From positions 806,001 to 870,000 of the forward strand of contig NZ_CP082161.1 of the NCBI RefSeq assembly GCF_023101665.1: a stretch of 64,000 bases of DNA, read 5' to 3'. The first letter of the stretch is position 1, and each line of letters begins with the position of its first letter. A program made the translations under genes and the position numbers. The notes beneath the pieces were generated by a model. That model ran no database searches. It saw nothing but the letters and a program-made list of their open reading frames with translations, and was not told the DNA's origin. Positions 43,754 through 53,100 of the stretch are shown here, piece after piece. Source of the DNA: Bradyrhizobium sp. 195 (GTDB lineage: Bacteria > Pseudomonadota > Alphaproteobacteria > Rhizobiales > Xanthobacteraceae).

Positions 43754-44499
43754 GCGGCTTCCGGAAGCGTCACCAGCGCGATGAAGAGATCCTCCAAGCT
43801 GGTGTCGGCATGGCCGTTCTGCTGGCGCAATTCGGTGAGCGTGCCTTCGGCGACCAGGCGGCCCGAGGCGATCACGCCGATGCGGTCCGCCATCCGCTCG
43901 GCTACTTCGAGAATATGGGTTGTCATGATGACGGTGCAGCCGGCGCGGACGCGCGCGCTGAGAAGACCCTTTACGTGGCGGGCGGAGACGGCATCGAGCC
44001 CCGTCAGCGGCTCGTCGAGGATGATGAGGCGGGGATCGTGTACCAGCGCGCCGGCCAGCGCCACCTTCTGGCGCATGCCCTTGGAAAAGCCCTCGCAGCG
44101 CTCGTGCCGGTGCGGCTCGAGGCCGAGCGAGCCGAGCAGCTCCTGCGCGACCGGCTCCGAGGCCGACGGCGCGATGCCCCAGAGGCCGGCGACGAATTCG
44201 AGATATTCGAGCGGGGTCAGCTTGTCGTAGATCATCGGCTCGTCGGAGACCCACGCCATCACCTGCTTGGCGGCAACGGGGTTTTGGAGCGCATCGGTGC
44301 CGAAGATCGAGACCGCGCCCGCATCGGGGCGCAGCAGGCCCGCGACCATGCGCAAAGTCGTTGTCTTGCCGGCGCCGTTGGGGCCGACCAGGGCGTAGAA
44401 TTCGCCGGCGTGGACGGTGAGATCGAGGCCGTCGACCGCCAGACGGTCAAAACGCTTCGTTAACCCCAGGACTTCCAGTGCCGAGCTGTCCGGCTTCAT
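43750..44499 (-). CDS. ABC exporter ATP-binding subunit
   Basis: 249 residues. Walker A GPNGAGKTTTLRM lies near residue 40, followed by the signature-like FSKGMRQKVALAGAL (a variant of LSGGQ, common in ABC-2 exporters), Walker B LIILDEPLTGLD and the switch TTHILEV. It drives the permease encoded next to it; the two genes overlap by four bases. I chose ATG 44499 because it gives the usual length; an ATG 13 codons upstream is possible. The pair resembles export systems for lipids, drugs or copper (CcmA/NatA-like), with no further hint. Confidence 0.9.
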   Translation of the reverse strand: MKPDSSALEVLGLTKRFDRLAVDGLDLTVHAGEFYALVGPNGAGKTTTLRMVAGLLRPDAGAVSIFGTDALQNPVAAKQVMAWVSDEPMIYDKLTPLEYLEFVAGLWGIAPSASEPVAQELLGSLGLEPHRHERCEGFSKGMRQKVALAGALVHDPRLIILDEPLTGLDAVSARHVKGLLSARVRAGCTVIMTTHILEVAERMADRIGVIASGRLVAEGTLTELRQQNGHADTSLEDLFIALVTLPEAA

Positions 44500-44762
44500 G
44501 ACGGCCACACCATCCGGTTTTGCATCGCCCGCGACCATGGACCCGAAGATGTTTCGGCACCGTGAATCGCGCTGCCGCAAATTCCGCGCTCCGGATTGGA
44601 CTAAAGGCAAGTCACCGTTTGTTGACAGCGCTGGACGGTTCAGGCTGAATTGGTTCCGGACAAATGGCGCCAACGCAGCGAAACGACTGCGTAGCGACTG
44701 GACACAAGATGCGGCAAGGCGGTCGGAAAGAGCCGCCGGTTGTATCGGGAGGACGCGCGTCG

Positions 44763-45638
44763 ATGCTGGATTTCGTTCAGCAGCTGGTCAGCGGTGTTGC
44801 GCTCGGCTGCGTTTACGGGCTGATCGCGCTCGGCTTCGTGCTCGTCTACAAGGCCACCGAGGTCGTCAATTTCGCCCAGGGCGACCTGATGATGCTCGGC
44901 GGCTTCTTCGCCTTCACCTTCATCGGCATGATGGGCTTGAACTACTGGATCGGTTTTGCCGGTGCGGTGGCCGCGATGGCGCTGTTCGGCATGCTGGCGG
45001 AGCGCGTGGTGGTGCGGCCGATCCTCGGCTATCCGCAATTCTCCATCATCATGGCGACGATCGGGCTCGGCTATTTCCTGCGCTCGATCGCCGGCATGAT
45101 CTGGGGCACCGATGATCTGAAGATCGAGACTCCGTTCAGCCAGGGCGTGCTGCGGATCGGGTCGCTGGTGCTCGCCTATGACAAGCTGTCGGTGATCGCG
45201 GCGACGATGATCCTGTGCACGCTGCTCTATCTCTTCTTCAACAAGACAACGCTCGGCACTGCGATGCGCGCCAGTTCCGAGAACATGCTCGCCGCCTACT
45301 ACATGGGCATCCCCGTCAAACGCGTGGTGTCGATCGTCTGGGCGATCAGCGCGGCGGTCGCGACCTGCGCCGGCGTGCTGCTGGCGCCGATCACCTTCAT
45401 CCATTCCAATGTCGGTCTCGTGCTTGGCCTGAAGGCGTTTCCCGCCGCGGTGCTCGGCGGCTTCGGCTCGATCCCGGGGGCGGTGGTCGGCGGCGTCCTG
45501 ATCGGCGTGATCGAGAGCATGGCCGGCTTCTACCTGCCCGAAGGGTGGAAGGACGTCGCGCCGTACCTCGTGCTGCTCGCGGTGCTGCTCTTGAAGCCTG
45601 AAGGCCTGTTCGGCCGCCACGTCCGCAAGAAGGTCTGA
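44763..45638 (+). CDS. Liv-type ABC importer permease (LivH-like)
   Basis: 291 residues with about eight helices. The start VQQLVSGVALGCVYGLIALG and the following TEVVNFAQGDLMMLG are characteristic of LivH permeases. AVLGGFGSIPGAVVGGVLIG near residue 225 is the conserved loop that touches the ATPases. It would import a branched-chain amino acid or, in rhizobia, often an organic or aromatic acid. GGGAGGA lies before the ATG at 44763. First gene of a six-gene run on the plus strand; the ABC exporter pair upstream is divergent. Confidence 0.93.
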   Translation: MLDFVQQLVSGVALGCVYGLIALGFVLVYKATEVVNFAQGDLMMLGGFFAFTFIGMMGLNYWIGFAGAVAAMALFGMLAERVVVRPILGYPQFSIIMATIGLGYFLRSIAGMIWGTDDLKIETPFSQGVLRIGSLVLAYDKLSVIAATMILCTLLYLFFNKTTLGTAMRASSENMLAAYYMGIPVKRVVSIVWAISAAVATCAGVLLAPITFIHSNVGLVLGLKAFPAAVLGGFGSIPGAVVGGVLIGVIESMAGFYLPEGWKDVAPYLVLLAVLLLKPEGLFGRHVRKKV

Positions 45639-45643
45639 ACACC

Positions 45644-46795
45644 ATGCGCTTCCTGTTCAAGACCGACTATGAGGACGACATCAAGCTGATCCCGCATTCG
45701 GGCTATCTGGTCTCTTACGGAATCCTGCTCGCCCTGCTGTTGATCGCGCCCTTCGTGCTCTCCAGCTATTTGATGAGCCAGCTCGTCTTCGTCTGCATCT
45801 ATGCGACCGTCGGCGTCGCGCTGCTGATCCTGACCGGCTTTACCGGCCAGGCCTCGCTCGGCCACGCCGCATTCCTTGCCATCGGAGCCTACACGGCGGC
45901 CTATTTGCAGAAATACAACGTGCCGTTCCCGGTCTATTTCCTCGCCGCCGGCGCGTTGACCGGCTTGATCGGCGCGCTGGTCGGCTTTCCCGCCCTGCGC
46001 CTGACCGGCATCTACCTCGTCATCGCCACCATCTCGTTTGCCCTGATCGTCGAGGAGATCCTGGCGCGCTGGGAAAGCGTCACCCACGGCAACGAGGGCA
46101 TGCGGGTCAAGACGCTGTCGCTGCTCGGCGTCGCGGTGCCGCGCGACAGCCCCACCTTCTACTTCCTCTGCCTCTCCGTGCTGGTGCTGACCATCATCGG
46201 TACGCTGAATCTCTTGCGCTCGCCGACGGGACGCGCCTTCGTCGCGATCCGCGATTCAGAGACGGCGGCACGCAGCATGGGCGTCAATGTCGCGCTCTAC
46301 AAGGTGAAGTCCTTTGCGATCTCGGCGGCGATCACCGGCTTTGCCGGTGTGCTGTTTGCCCACAAGCTCTCCTTCATCTCGCCGGAGATGTTCACGCTGC
46401 AGCTTTCGATCGAGTTCATCATCGTGATTCTGATCGGCGGCACATTCAGCCTGCATGGCGCGGTGCTGGGCGCGATCTTCATCGTGATGATCGATCCGTT
46501 CCTGACGTACCTGAAGGACGACCTGCCCGGCATGATCGGAGGAATCGCCGCGACATTCGGCGCCGGCCCGGCCACCGCGGGAGCCATCCAGTCGAAGGTC
46601 GCGGCCTTCGCCTCGCTCAACGGCCTGAAGGGCGCGATCTACGGCATCATCATCGTGCTGTTCGTGCTGTTCGAGCCGCTCGGGCTCTATGGCCGCTGGC
46701 TGAAGATCAAGCTCTTCTTCCAGCTGTTCCCGCTCTACAAGCGCGCAACCTTCAAGCGGCAGAAGATCTACGTGAAGTCGGAGCGGAACCGATGA
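45644..46795 (+). CDS. Liv-type ABC importer permease (LivM-like)
   Basis: 383 residues with about ten helices. Family landmarks are LTGFTGQASLGHAAFLAIGAYTA, GFPALRLTGIYLVIATISFA and SPTGRAFVAIRDSETAARSMG (a coupling loop read in one block of the protein). ILIGGTFSLHGAVLGAIF completes the set. The C-terminal tail is basic ([18 protein letters not shown]). It starts 5 bases after livH and its stop overlaps the next start by ATGA, so translation is coupled. It forms the membrane channel with the LivH-like protein. Confidence 0.93.
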   Translation: MRFLFKTDYEDDIKLIPHSGYLVSYGILLALLLIAPFVLSSYLMSQLVFVCIYATVGVALLILTGFTGQASLGHAAFLAIGAYTAAYLQKYNVPFPVYFLAAGALTGLIGALVGFPALRLTGIYLVIATISFALIVEEILARWESVTHGNEGMRVKTLSLLGVAVPRDSPTFYFLCLSVLVLTIIGTLNLLRSPTGRAFVAIRDSETAARSMGVNVALYKVKSFAISAAITGFAGVLFAHKLSFISPEMFTLQLSIEFIIVILIGGTFSLHGAVLGAIFIVMIDPFLTYLKDDLPGMIGGIAATFGAGPATAGAIQSKVAAFASLNGLKGAIYGIIIVLFVLFEPLGLYGRWLKIKLFFQLFPLYKRATFKRQKIYVKSERNR

Positions 46796-47550
46796 GCTAT
46801 TTCCGCGCCGAGAACCTGTCGCTGCATTTCGGGGGCCTGAAGGCGGTCGATGCGGTGTCCTTCGCGGTCGAGAAGGGCGAGATCCTGTCGATCATCGGGC
46901 CGAACGGTGCGGGCAAGAGCTCGATCTTCAACCTGATCTCGCGCATCTACCGGCCGACCTCGGGCCGAATCTTCTTCGAGGACCAGGACATCACGCAGGA
47001 GCCACCTTACGACATCGCAAAACTCGGCATCGCACGGACCTTCCAGAACATCGAGCTGTTCGAGAATGCGACCGTGCTCTCCAACCTCCTGGTCGGCCGC
47101 CATCGGCACTCGACCACGCAGCTGTGGCAGGAGCTCCTGTTCCTGCCGAGCGTGCGCGCGAACGAGAAGGTGCATCGCCGCAGGGTCGAGCAGGTCATCG
47201 AATTCCTCGATCTTGAGCCCTATCGCGACAAGCTGATCTCCGGCCTGCCTTACGGCGTGCGCAAGGTGATCGAGCTCGCGCGCGCACTTTGCTCGGAGCC
47301 GAAGCTGATCCTGCTCGACGAGCCGTCGTCCGGCCTCAATGTCGAGGAGACCGACGACATGTCGTTCTGGATCCGCGACATGAAGAGCGAGCTCGGCATC
47401 ACCGTGCTGATGGTCGAGCACGACATGTCGCTGGTCAACCGCGTCTCCGATCGCGTCATCGCGCTGAACTACGGCAGGGTGCTCGCGATGGGCTCGCCGG
47501 CCGAGGTGCAGCAGCATCCCGATGTCGTCGCTGCGTATCTGGGAGCCTGA
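46792..47550 (+). CDS. Liv-type ABC importer ATP-binding protein (LivG-like)
   Basis: 252 residues. Walker [15 protein letters not shown], then the LivG-specific segments [12 protein letters not shown] and [19 protein letters not shown], a signature region [14 protein letters not shown] (less canonical than LSGGQ), Walker [13 protein letters not shown] and MVEHDMS. It pairs with the LivF-like ATPase. It overlaps the upstream permease by four bases. The signature motif departs from LSYG/LSGG: PYGVRK fits LivG relatives that act on acids. A high-confidence call for family, not for substrate. Confidence 0.92.
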   Translation: MSYFRAENLSLHFGGLKAVDAVSFAVEKGEILSIIGPNGAGKSSIFNLISRIYRPTSGRIFFEDQDITQEPPYDIAKLGIARTFQNIELFENATVLSNLLVGRHRHSTTQLWQELLFLPSVRANEKVHRRRVEQVIEFLDLEPYRDKLISGLPYGVRKVIELARALCSEPKLILLDEPSSGLNVEETDDMSFWIRDMKSELGITVLMVEHDMSLVNRVSDRVIALNYGRVLAMGSPAEVQQHPDVVAAYLGA

Positions 47551-47554
47551 GGCG

Positions 47555-48343
47555 ATGGATGCGATCGCGACACCCGAGACCATCCTGAAGCTCTCCAACG
47601 TCGAGAGCTATTACGGGCCGATCATGGCGATCCGCGGCATCTCGCTGGAAGTGCCGCGCGGCCGCATCGTCACGCTGCTGGGGGCCAATGGCGCCGGCAA
47701 GACCACGGTCCTGAAGACCATCTCGGGCATTCTCGATCCGCAGAAGGGCTCGATCGAATTCATGGGCAAGCCGATCCAGCGCATGGAAGCCGACAGGATC
47801 GTGCGGCTCGGCCTCAGCCACGTGCCGGAGGGGCGCGAGGTGTTTCCGTTCCTGTCCGTGCGCGAGAACCTGATGATGGGGGCCTATCCGCGCAAGGACC
47901 GCGACGGCGTCGCGGAGGATCTGGAGCGGGTTTACGGTTATTTCCCGCGCCTGAGGGAGCGCATCAACCAGCCGGCCGGCCAGCTCTCCGGCGGCGAGCA
48001 GCAGATGCTCGCGATCGGCCGCGCCCTGATGAACCGGCCGACGCTGCTCTTGCTCGACGAGCCCTCGCTCGGCCTGTCGCCGCTGCTGGTGAAGGAGATC
48101 TTCACCATCATCCGCCGCGTCAACGAGGAGCAGGGCATGTCGATCCTGCTGGTCGAGCAGAACGCCAAGGTGGCGCTGGAAACGGCCCATTACGGCTACG
48201 TGCTGGAGATCGGCCGCATCGTGATGAACGACAGCTGCGACCGCTTGATGCATTCCCAGGACATCCAGGAGTTCTACCTTGGCGCCAAGGAAGCGGGCGC
48301 GCGGGGCGAGCGGCGCTGGAAAAAGAAGAAGACGTGGCGGTGA
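47555..48343 (+). CDS. Liv-type ABC importer ATP-binding protein (LivF-like)
   Basis: 262 residues. Walker A GANGAGKTTVLKTISGI, followed by the LivF landmark LSHVPEGREVFPFLSVRENL, signature LSGGEQQMLAIGRALM, Walker B LLLLDEPSLGLSPLLV and LVEQNAKVALE. It completes the ATPase pair. I chose ATG 47555, 4 bases after the LivG stop with GGGAG upstream; an earlier start would overlap LivG by 29 bases. The C-terminal residues are basic (RGERRWKKKKTWR), unlike typical LivF. The acyl-CoA synthetase gene follows after 95 bases. Confidence 0.93.
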   Translation: MDAIATPETILKLSNVESYYGPIMAIRGISLEVPRGRIVTLLGANGAGKTTVLKTISGILDPQKGSIEFMGKPIQRMEADRIVRLGLSHVPEGREVFPFLSVRENLMMGAYPRKDRDGVAEDLERVYGYFPRLRERINQPAGQLSGGEQQMLAIGRALMNRPTLLLLDEPSLGLSPLLVKEIFTIIRRVNEEQGMSILLVEQNAKVALETAHYGYVLEIGRIVMNDSCDRLMHSQDIQEFYLGAKEAGARGERRWKKKKTWR

Positions 48344-48438
48344 GGAAGAGCTGGCAGTAAGATGAGATTGCCCATCCGCAAGCAAAGACCGCCGGCAAGG
48401 CAGGCAGCGGAGGGGAGAGCGACAAGGAGGAGAGGCGC

Positions 48439-50277
48439 ATGGCCCGACTGGCGGTGCTGACGGTCGCTGATACGATCGCAAAGAGCTTTTTGCGCGCTGC
48501 CGAGATGCGGGGCGAGCGGCCGGCGATCCGCGAGAAGAAATTCGGGATCTGGCAGCCGACGAGCTGGCGCGAGTGGCTGGAGATATCGAAGGAGATTGCC
48601 TACGCGCTTCGCGCCTCCGGCTTCATGCCCGGCGACGTCGCCTCCATCATCGCCAACGCCGTTCCCGAATGGGTCCATGCCGACATGGGCATCCTGTGCG
48701 CGGGCGGCGTCGCCTCGGGCATCTACCCGACCGATGCGTCGTCCCAGGTCGAATATCTCGTCAACGATTCCAGAACGAAAGTGATCTTCGCCGAGGACGA
48801 GGAGCAGCTCGACAAGATCCTCGCCTGCCGCGCGCGCTGCGCGAGCTTGCAGAAGATCGTCGTGTTCGACATGGAGGGCCTCAGCGGTTTCTCCGACGAC
48901 ATGGTGATGTCGCTCGACGAGTTTCGCGCGCTCGGTCGCAACCACATGGTCGGCCGCGAAGCGCTGTGGCAGGAGATGATCGACAGCCGCGGCGCCGGCG
49001 ATCTCGCGATTCTCGTCTATACATCCGGTACGACCGGTCCGCCCAAAGGCGCGATGCATGCGAACCGCAGCGTCACGCACCAGATGCGGCATGCCAACGA
49101 CTTCATTCCGGCGCAAGAGGACGACGAGCGGCTGATCTTCCTGCCGCTCTGCCACGTCGCCGAACGCATCGGCGGCTACTACATCTCGGTCGCGCTCGGC
49201 TCGGTGATGAATTTCGCCGAGAGCCCGGAGACCGTGCCGGACAATCTGCGCGAGGTGCAGCCGACGGTCTTCCTCGCGGTGCCGCGTATCTGGGAGAAAT
49301 TCTATTCCGCCATCACGATCGCGCTGAAGGATGCGACGCCGCTGCAGCAATGGGTCTATCGCCGCGCCATCGACATTGGCTACCGCATGGTCGACTACAG
49401 GCTCGAGGGTAAGGCGCCGCCACCGCCGCTACGGCTCGCGAGCCGCATCGCCTACCGGGTCGCATTCCGCAACATCCGCCGCATGATCGGGCTCGATCGT
49501 TGCCGCATCGCCTTCACCGGGGCGGCGCCGATCGCGCCGGAGCTGATCCGCTGGTATCTCGCGCTCGGCATCGACATGCACGAGCTCTACGGCCAGACCG
49601 AGAATTGCGGTGTCGCCACCATGATGCCGGCGGAGCGGATCAAGCTCGGCTCGGTCGGCACGGCGGTGCCCTGGGGCGAGGTCGCGCTGTCGCCCGATGG
49701 CGAGATCCTGATCAAGGGCGACTTCCTGTTCATGGGCTATTTGAACCAGCCGGAGAAGACCGCCGAGACCCTCGATTCCCGCGGCTGGCTGCACACCGGC
49801 GACGTCGGCACCATCGACAATGAAGGCTTTGTCCGGATCACGGACCGGATGAAGGACATCATCATCACCTCAGGCGGCAAGAACATCACGCCGTCCGAGA
49901 TCGAGAACCAGCTCAAATTCTCGCCCTACATCTCGGACGCCGTGGTGATCGGCGACAAGCGGCCATACCTCACCTGCCTCGTGATGATCGACCAAGAGAA
50001 CGTCGAGAAGTTCGCGCAGGACCACGACATCCCCTTCACCAATTATGCCAGCCTGTGCCGGGCGACGGAGATCCAGGACCTGATCGGCCGCGAGATCGAG
50101 CACGTCAACGGCAATTTTGCCCGCGTCGAGACCATCAAGAAGTTCTACCTGATCGAGCGCCAGCTCACGCCGGAAGACGAAGAACTGACGCCGACCATGA
50201 AGCTGAAGCGCGGTTTCGTGAACAAGCGCTACGCCGCCGAGATCGAAGAGATGTATCGCCAGCGCGCCGTGGCGTGA
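48439..50277 (+). CDS. Long-chain-type acyl-CoA synthetase in Liv operon
   Basis: 612 residues. ANL superfamily, of the long-chain FadD15/ACSL type rather than the FadD type: MRGERPAIREKKFGIWQPTS at the start, the P-loop YTSGTTGPPKG at residues 194-204, FLPLCHVAERIGGYYIS, then LYGQTENCGV and DRMKDIIITSGGKNITPSEIE. The C-terminal Lys region LTPTMKLKRGFVNKRYA is the ACSL form. A strong AAGGAGGAGAG precedes the ATG. Its place between the transporter ATPases and the binding protein suggests it activates the imported acid to its CoA ester. Confidence 0.92.
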   Translation: MARLAVLTVADTIAKSFLRAAEMRGERPAIREKKFGIWQPTSWREWLEISKEIAYALRASGFMPGDVASIIANAVPEWVHADMGILCAGGVASGIYPTDASSQVEYLVNDSRTKVIFAEDEEQLDKILACRARCASLQKIVVFDMEGLSGFSDDMVMSLDEFRALGRNHMVGREALWQEMIDSRGAGDLAILVYTSGTTGPPKGAMHANRSVTHQMRHANDFIPAQEDDERLIFLPLCHVAERIGGYYISVALGSVMNFAESPETVPDNLREVQPTVFLAVPRIWEKFYSAITIALKDATPLQQWVYRRAIDIGYRMVDYRLEGKAPPPPLRLASRIAYRVAFRNIRRMIGLDRCRIAFTGAAPIAPELIRWYLALGIDMHELYGQTENCGVATMMPAERIKLGSVGTAVPWGEVALSPDGEILIKGDFLFMGYLNQPEKTAETLDSRGWLHTGDVGTIDNEGFVRITDRMKDIIITSGGKNITPSEIENQLKFSPYISDAVVIGDKRPYLTCLVMIDQENVEKFAQDHDIPFTNYASLCRATEIQDLIGREIEHVNGNFARVETIKKFYLIERQLTPEDEELTPTMKLKRGFVNKRYAAEIEEMYRQRAVA

Positions 50278-50279
50278 GG

Positions 50280-50331
50280 CATGCGCATGCCCTGGAAAAG
50301 TGGGAACCGGTTTTCCGAGAGGGGCATGCGC
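50280..50331. repeat. Palindromic repeat (family I, copy 2)
   Basis: GCGCATGCCC (50283-50292) pairs with GGGCATGCGC (50322-50331), around a core GGAAAAGTGGGAACCGGTTTT that also occurs, altered and reversed, near 21870-21917. It sits inside the operon between the acyl-CoA synthetase and the binding-protein gene. Confidence 0.85.
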
Positions 50332-50416
50332 AAAAGGGAAAAGCACGTTTGGGAAAGCGAAGGAGCGATGGCCCCCGCCCTTAGCGTAACACGGGCCTTT
50401 AGGAGAGGAGACGTCA

Positions 50417-51616
50417 ATGTCGAGATCGTTCGGAACGTTCGGCCTTGCTGTGAGTGCGCTGGCGCTCACCTGTCTGCCGGCCACAGCGCAAACCAAGGTC
50501 ACCAATGAGGGCATCTCGGCAAGCGAGATCGTCGTCGGCACCCATCAGGATCTGTCGGGCCCGATCAAGGGCTGGGGCGTCCCGGTTTCCAACGGCATGA
50601 AGATGGCGACCGAGGAGGTCAATGCGGCGGGCGGCATCAACGGCCGCAAGATCCGGCTGGTCGTCGAGGACAGCGGCTACGATCCGAAGAAGGCCGTGCT
50701 GGCTTCGCAGAAGCTGATCGAGCGCGACAAGATCTTCGCGATGGTGGGACCGATGGGATCGCCGACCGTGCTCGCCGCGCAGGACATCCTGCTCGACGCC
50801 GGCGTGCTTCAGCTGTTTCCGCTGACGGCGGCCGAGTTCACCTTCAAGTTCGATCCGGCCAAGCCGCAGGAACGGTTGAAGTTCAACAATTTGCTGCCCT
50901 ATGTCGAGAGCACGCGCGCGGCGCTCAAATACATGATTGAGGCAAAGAATTTCAAGAAGCCATGCATTATGCATCAGGACGACGAGTACGGAAAAAACGT
51001 GCTCGATGGCTTCAACCAGCAGCTCGCCGCCATGAAGGTGCAGCCGGCGTCGATCACGAGCTACAAGCGCGGCGCCTCCGACTTCTCGGCGCAGGTCGCC
51101 AAGATGAAGTCCGACGGCTGCGACCTCGTCGTGCTCGGCGCCGTCCTGCGTGAGCCTATCGGCACCATGACCGAGGCCAAGAAGCTCGGCTGGGAGGTCA
51201 CCTTCCTCGGTGCCACGCCCGTTAACGTGCTCGAAGTGCCGGCGCTCGGCAAGGAAGTGGTGGAAGGCTTGTATGCCGCTTCGAACTTCGAAATTCCTTA
51301 CGAAGACACCGCGAAGGGAAAGGTGAAGGACTGGCTCGTCAATTATAAGAAGATGTTCAACGCCGACGCCAACACCCAGGCGATCATCGGCTACAATGCG
51401 GTGATGACGTTCGCGCATTATGCCAACAAGGCTGGCAAGGATCTCACTGGCCAGAAGATGCTCGACGCGCTCGAGTCCGGCGACAAGTTCCAGGATATCT
51501 TCAATTCGCCGCCGACCGTGTTCTCGAAGTCCAACCATCTCGCCACGACCGTCACCCAGGTGCAGCAGGTGAAGAACGGCCGCTGGGTGCTGGTGAAGGA
51601 CAATCTGATGTTTTGA
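50417..51616 (+). CDS. Periplasmic binding protein of the Liv-type transporter (LivK-like)
   Basis: 399 residues. The signal peptide ends near residue 24 (PATAQ). The mature type I binding fold shows TEVVVGTHQDLSGPIKG-like text (EIVVGTHQDLSGPIKGWG), NAAGGINGRKIRLVVEDSGY and KLIERDKIFAMVGPMGS near residues 45-125, which are hallmarks of LivK-like proteins. These bind amino acids, but many rhizobial members bind aromatic or fatty acids. A ribosome site AGGAGAGGAG precedes the ATG. It is the last gene of the livHMGF-synthetase operon; a repeat follows. Confidence 0.92.
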   Translation: MSRSFGTFGLAVSALALTCLPATAQTKVTNEGISASEIVVGTHQDLSGPIKGWGVPVSNGMKMATEEVNAAGGINGRKIRLVVEDSGYDPKKAVLASQKLIERDKIFAMVGPMGSPTVLAAQDILLDAGVLQLFPLTAAEFTFKFDPAKPQERLKFNNLLPYVESTRAALKYMIEAKNFKKPCIMHQDDEYGKNVLDGFNQQLAAMKVQPASITSYKRGASDFSAQVAKMKSDGCDLVVLGAVLREPIGTMTEAKKLGWEVTFLGATPVNVLEVPALGKEVVEGLYAASNFEIPYEDTAKGKVKDWLVNYKKMFNADANTQAIIGYNAVMTFAHYANKAGKDLTGQKMLDALESGDKFQDIFNSPPTVFSKSNHLATTVTQVQQVKNGRWVLVKDNLMF

Positions 51617-51648
51617 TGAAGGGCGGCTCTCGCGACACGACCGGTGCA

Positions 51649-51789
51649 CCCTCTCCCCTTGCGGGAGAGGGTGGATCGCCGCATAGCGGCGAGCCGGGTG
51701 AGGGGTATCTTTCCTCACGAACAGTCGTGCGAGTGGAGAGCACCCCTCATCCGGCGCTTCGCGCCACCTTCTCCCACAGGGGGAGAAGG
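51649..51789. repeat. Palindromic intergenic repeat (family D, copy 3)
   Basis: Starts CCCTCTCCCCTTGCGGGAG and ends CTTCTCCCACAGGGGGAGAAGG, with CGCATAGCGGCGAGCCGGGTG and CCGGCGCTTCGCGCC inside. Same plan as 6353-6500. It lies between the convergent binding-protein gene and the LprI-like gene. Confidence 0.82.
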
Positions 51790-51812
51790 AAGAAAGCGCA
51801 ACGGTTAGAGCC

Positions 51813-52925
51813 CTACGACCCCCCGCTCGCCGTCCCCGAATTCACCGGGGCCAGTTCGTCCTCCCGGCAACGCCAGCCGTCGGCAGCTTTCACGAAGGCA
51901 AAAGTCCGCTGGATACGCAGCCGGCGCGTCACGTTGAAGGCTTCGGCCGAGCGCTCCTTGTTGCCGGCTCCGGGCTGCGGCCGCCCCGTCCTGGCGTCCC
52001 AGCAGGTGCCGGTGCAGTTGGAGGCGACCTTGCTGCACATGGTGAAGGGCGCCAGCACGGCCATCTCGATCTCGCCCGTGACTTGCGCTTCCTGCTCGGT
52101 CACCTGGCTGTCGAGCGCGTAGACGCGGTTGATGCGGAGGAAGTTGCCGCACGAATTGGCCGCATGGATGCGCGCCGCGCAGAAGTCGACCGCGTCGGTG
52201 TCGGGGATGCGGGCCGCGACCTGCCGGCCGAACACCTTCTTGGGGGCACCCTTCGCCGCGCGGATCTCGTCGGTCTTGCGCCTCAAATGATCCGCAAGAC
52301 ACTCCTCCGCGGTTTCGAGCTCCTGAAGCGGCACATTCTCCTTGCCGACCAGATTGCATTTGCGATCGCGCTCGCGCGTCCACCTGCCATATTCGGCGAA
52401 GGCAAAGCGCGCCGCGGTCGGATCCAGCTTGCCGATCAGGCCGAGCACCTCGCCGTTGAGCTCCGTTTCCGCCAGCGCCAGCGACGGGTCCGCACAGATC
52501 AGCGCGCCCGCCGCGGTGTTGGCCGCAAGGCAGTCGAAATCAGGATCGCGCACGATCGCGGCGCGCTCCTCGGTCACCTTGAGCAGGCAGGCCTTCACCC
52601 GGTCGAAGTCGTCGGTGCGGATCGCGGTCTGGCCGACGATGCCGCAGCTGAGGTTGCGCTGGCGGATCCAGATCGCATTTTCTTCGATCCCAGGCAGGCG
52701 GTCGGGCAGGCGGGCGAGCCGCCCCTCGATCGCCGCGCTCAGCTTCTCGGCGGCCGCGGCGAGCGTGGCATCGCCGCAGAACAATTGATTGCCGGGGTCG
52801 CGAATCTGCTGGCAGTTGTTCTTGGCGAACAGCGGCAGCCTGTCGGCGATGGCGTGGTCAGACTGCGCGGACGCGGGTGTCGCGAGCGCCAGCGGCGCAA
52901 GCACAGTCAGCACGATGAACCGCAT
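51813..52925 (-). CDS. Secreted protein with tandem LprI-like modules
   Basis: 370 residues with a signal peptide (APLALATPASAQ). At least two LprI/DUF1311-like units can be seen: NNCQQIRDPGNQLFCGDATL with later IWIRQRNLSCG, and DFDCLAANTAAGALICADPS with YGRWTRERDRKC. A separate C-terminal region has a further Cys-rich part (CAARIHAANSCG, CSKVASNCTGTCWD). The many cysteines suggest disulfides in the periplasm. It resembles the LprI parts of the genes at 3977 and 4926 but has no TPR repeats. Its job is unknown; it faces the Liv operon and stands next to the protease/adhesin locus. Confidence 0.75.
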   Translation of the reverse strand: MRFIVLTVLAPLALATPASAQSDHAIADRLPLFAKNNCQQIRDPGNQLFCGDATLAAAAEKLSAAIEGRLARLPDRLPGIEENAIWIRQRNLSCGIVGQTAIRTDDFDRVKACLLKVTEERAAIVRDPDFDCLAANTAAGALICADPSLALAETELNGEVLGLIGKLDPTAARFAFAEYGRWTRERDRKCNLVGKENVPLQELETAEECLADHLRRKTDEIRAAKGAPKKVFGRQVAARIPDTDAVDFCAARIHAANSCGNFLRINRVYALDSQVTEQEAQVTGEIEMAVLAPFTMCSKVASNCTGTCWDARTGRPQPGAGNKERSAEAFNVTRRLRIQRTFAFVKAADGWRCREDELAPVNSGTASGGS

Positions 52926-53007
52926 TCCAGTCGCCCCCGCATGGAAGGCGCCATGCTAGCGGTTCGGATAGCGCGGTGGAATGGGGTTGTGTGGGATGGT
53001 CTGGTGG

Positions 53008-53093
53008 GTAGCCCGGATGGAGCGCAGCGCAATCCGGGATTCGTGCGATAAGCGACAGCGGCCCCGGATTTCGCTGCGCTCCATCCGGGCTAC
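53008..53093. repeat. Palindromic inverted repeat (family A, copy 2)
   Basis: Left arm 53008-53038 is identical to the left arm at 214-244; the right arm 53063-53093 has one mismatch (TTTCGC for TTGCGC). The spacer is 24 bases instead of 9. It lies 3' of the LapG-like protease gene. Confidence 0.9.
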
Positions 53094-53100
53094 GGGACGA

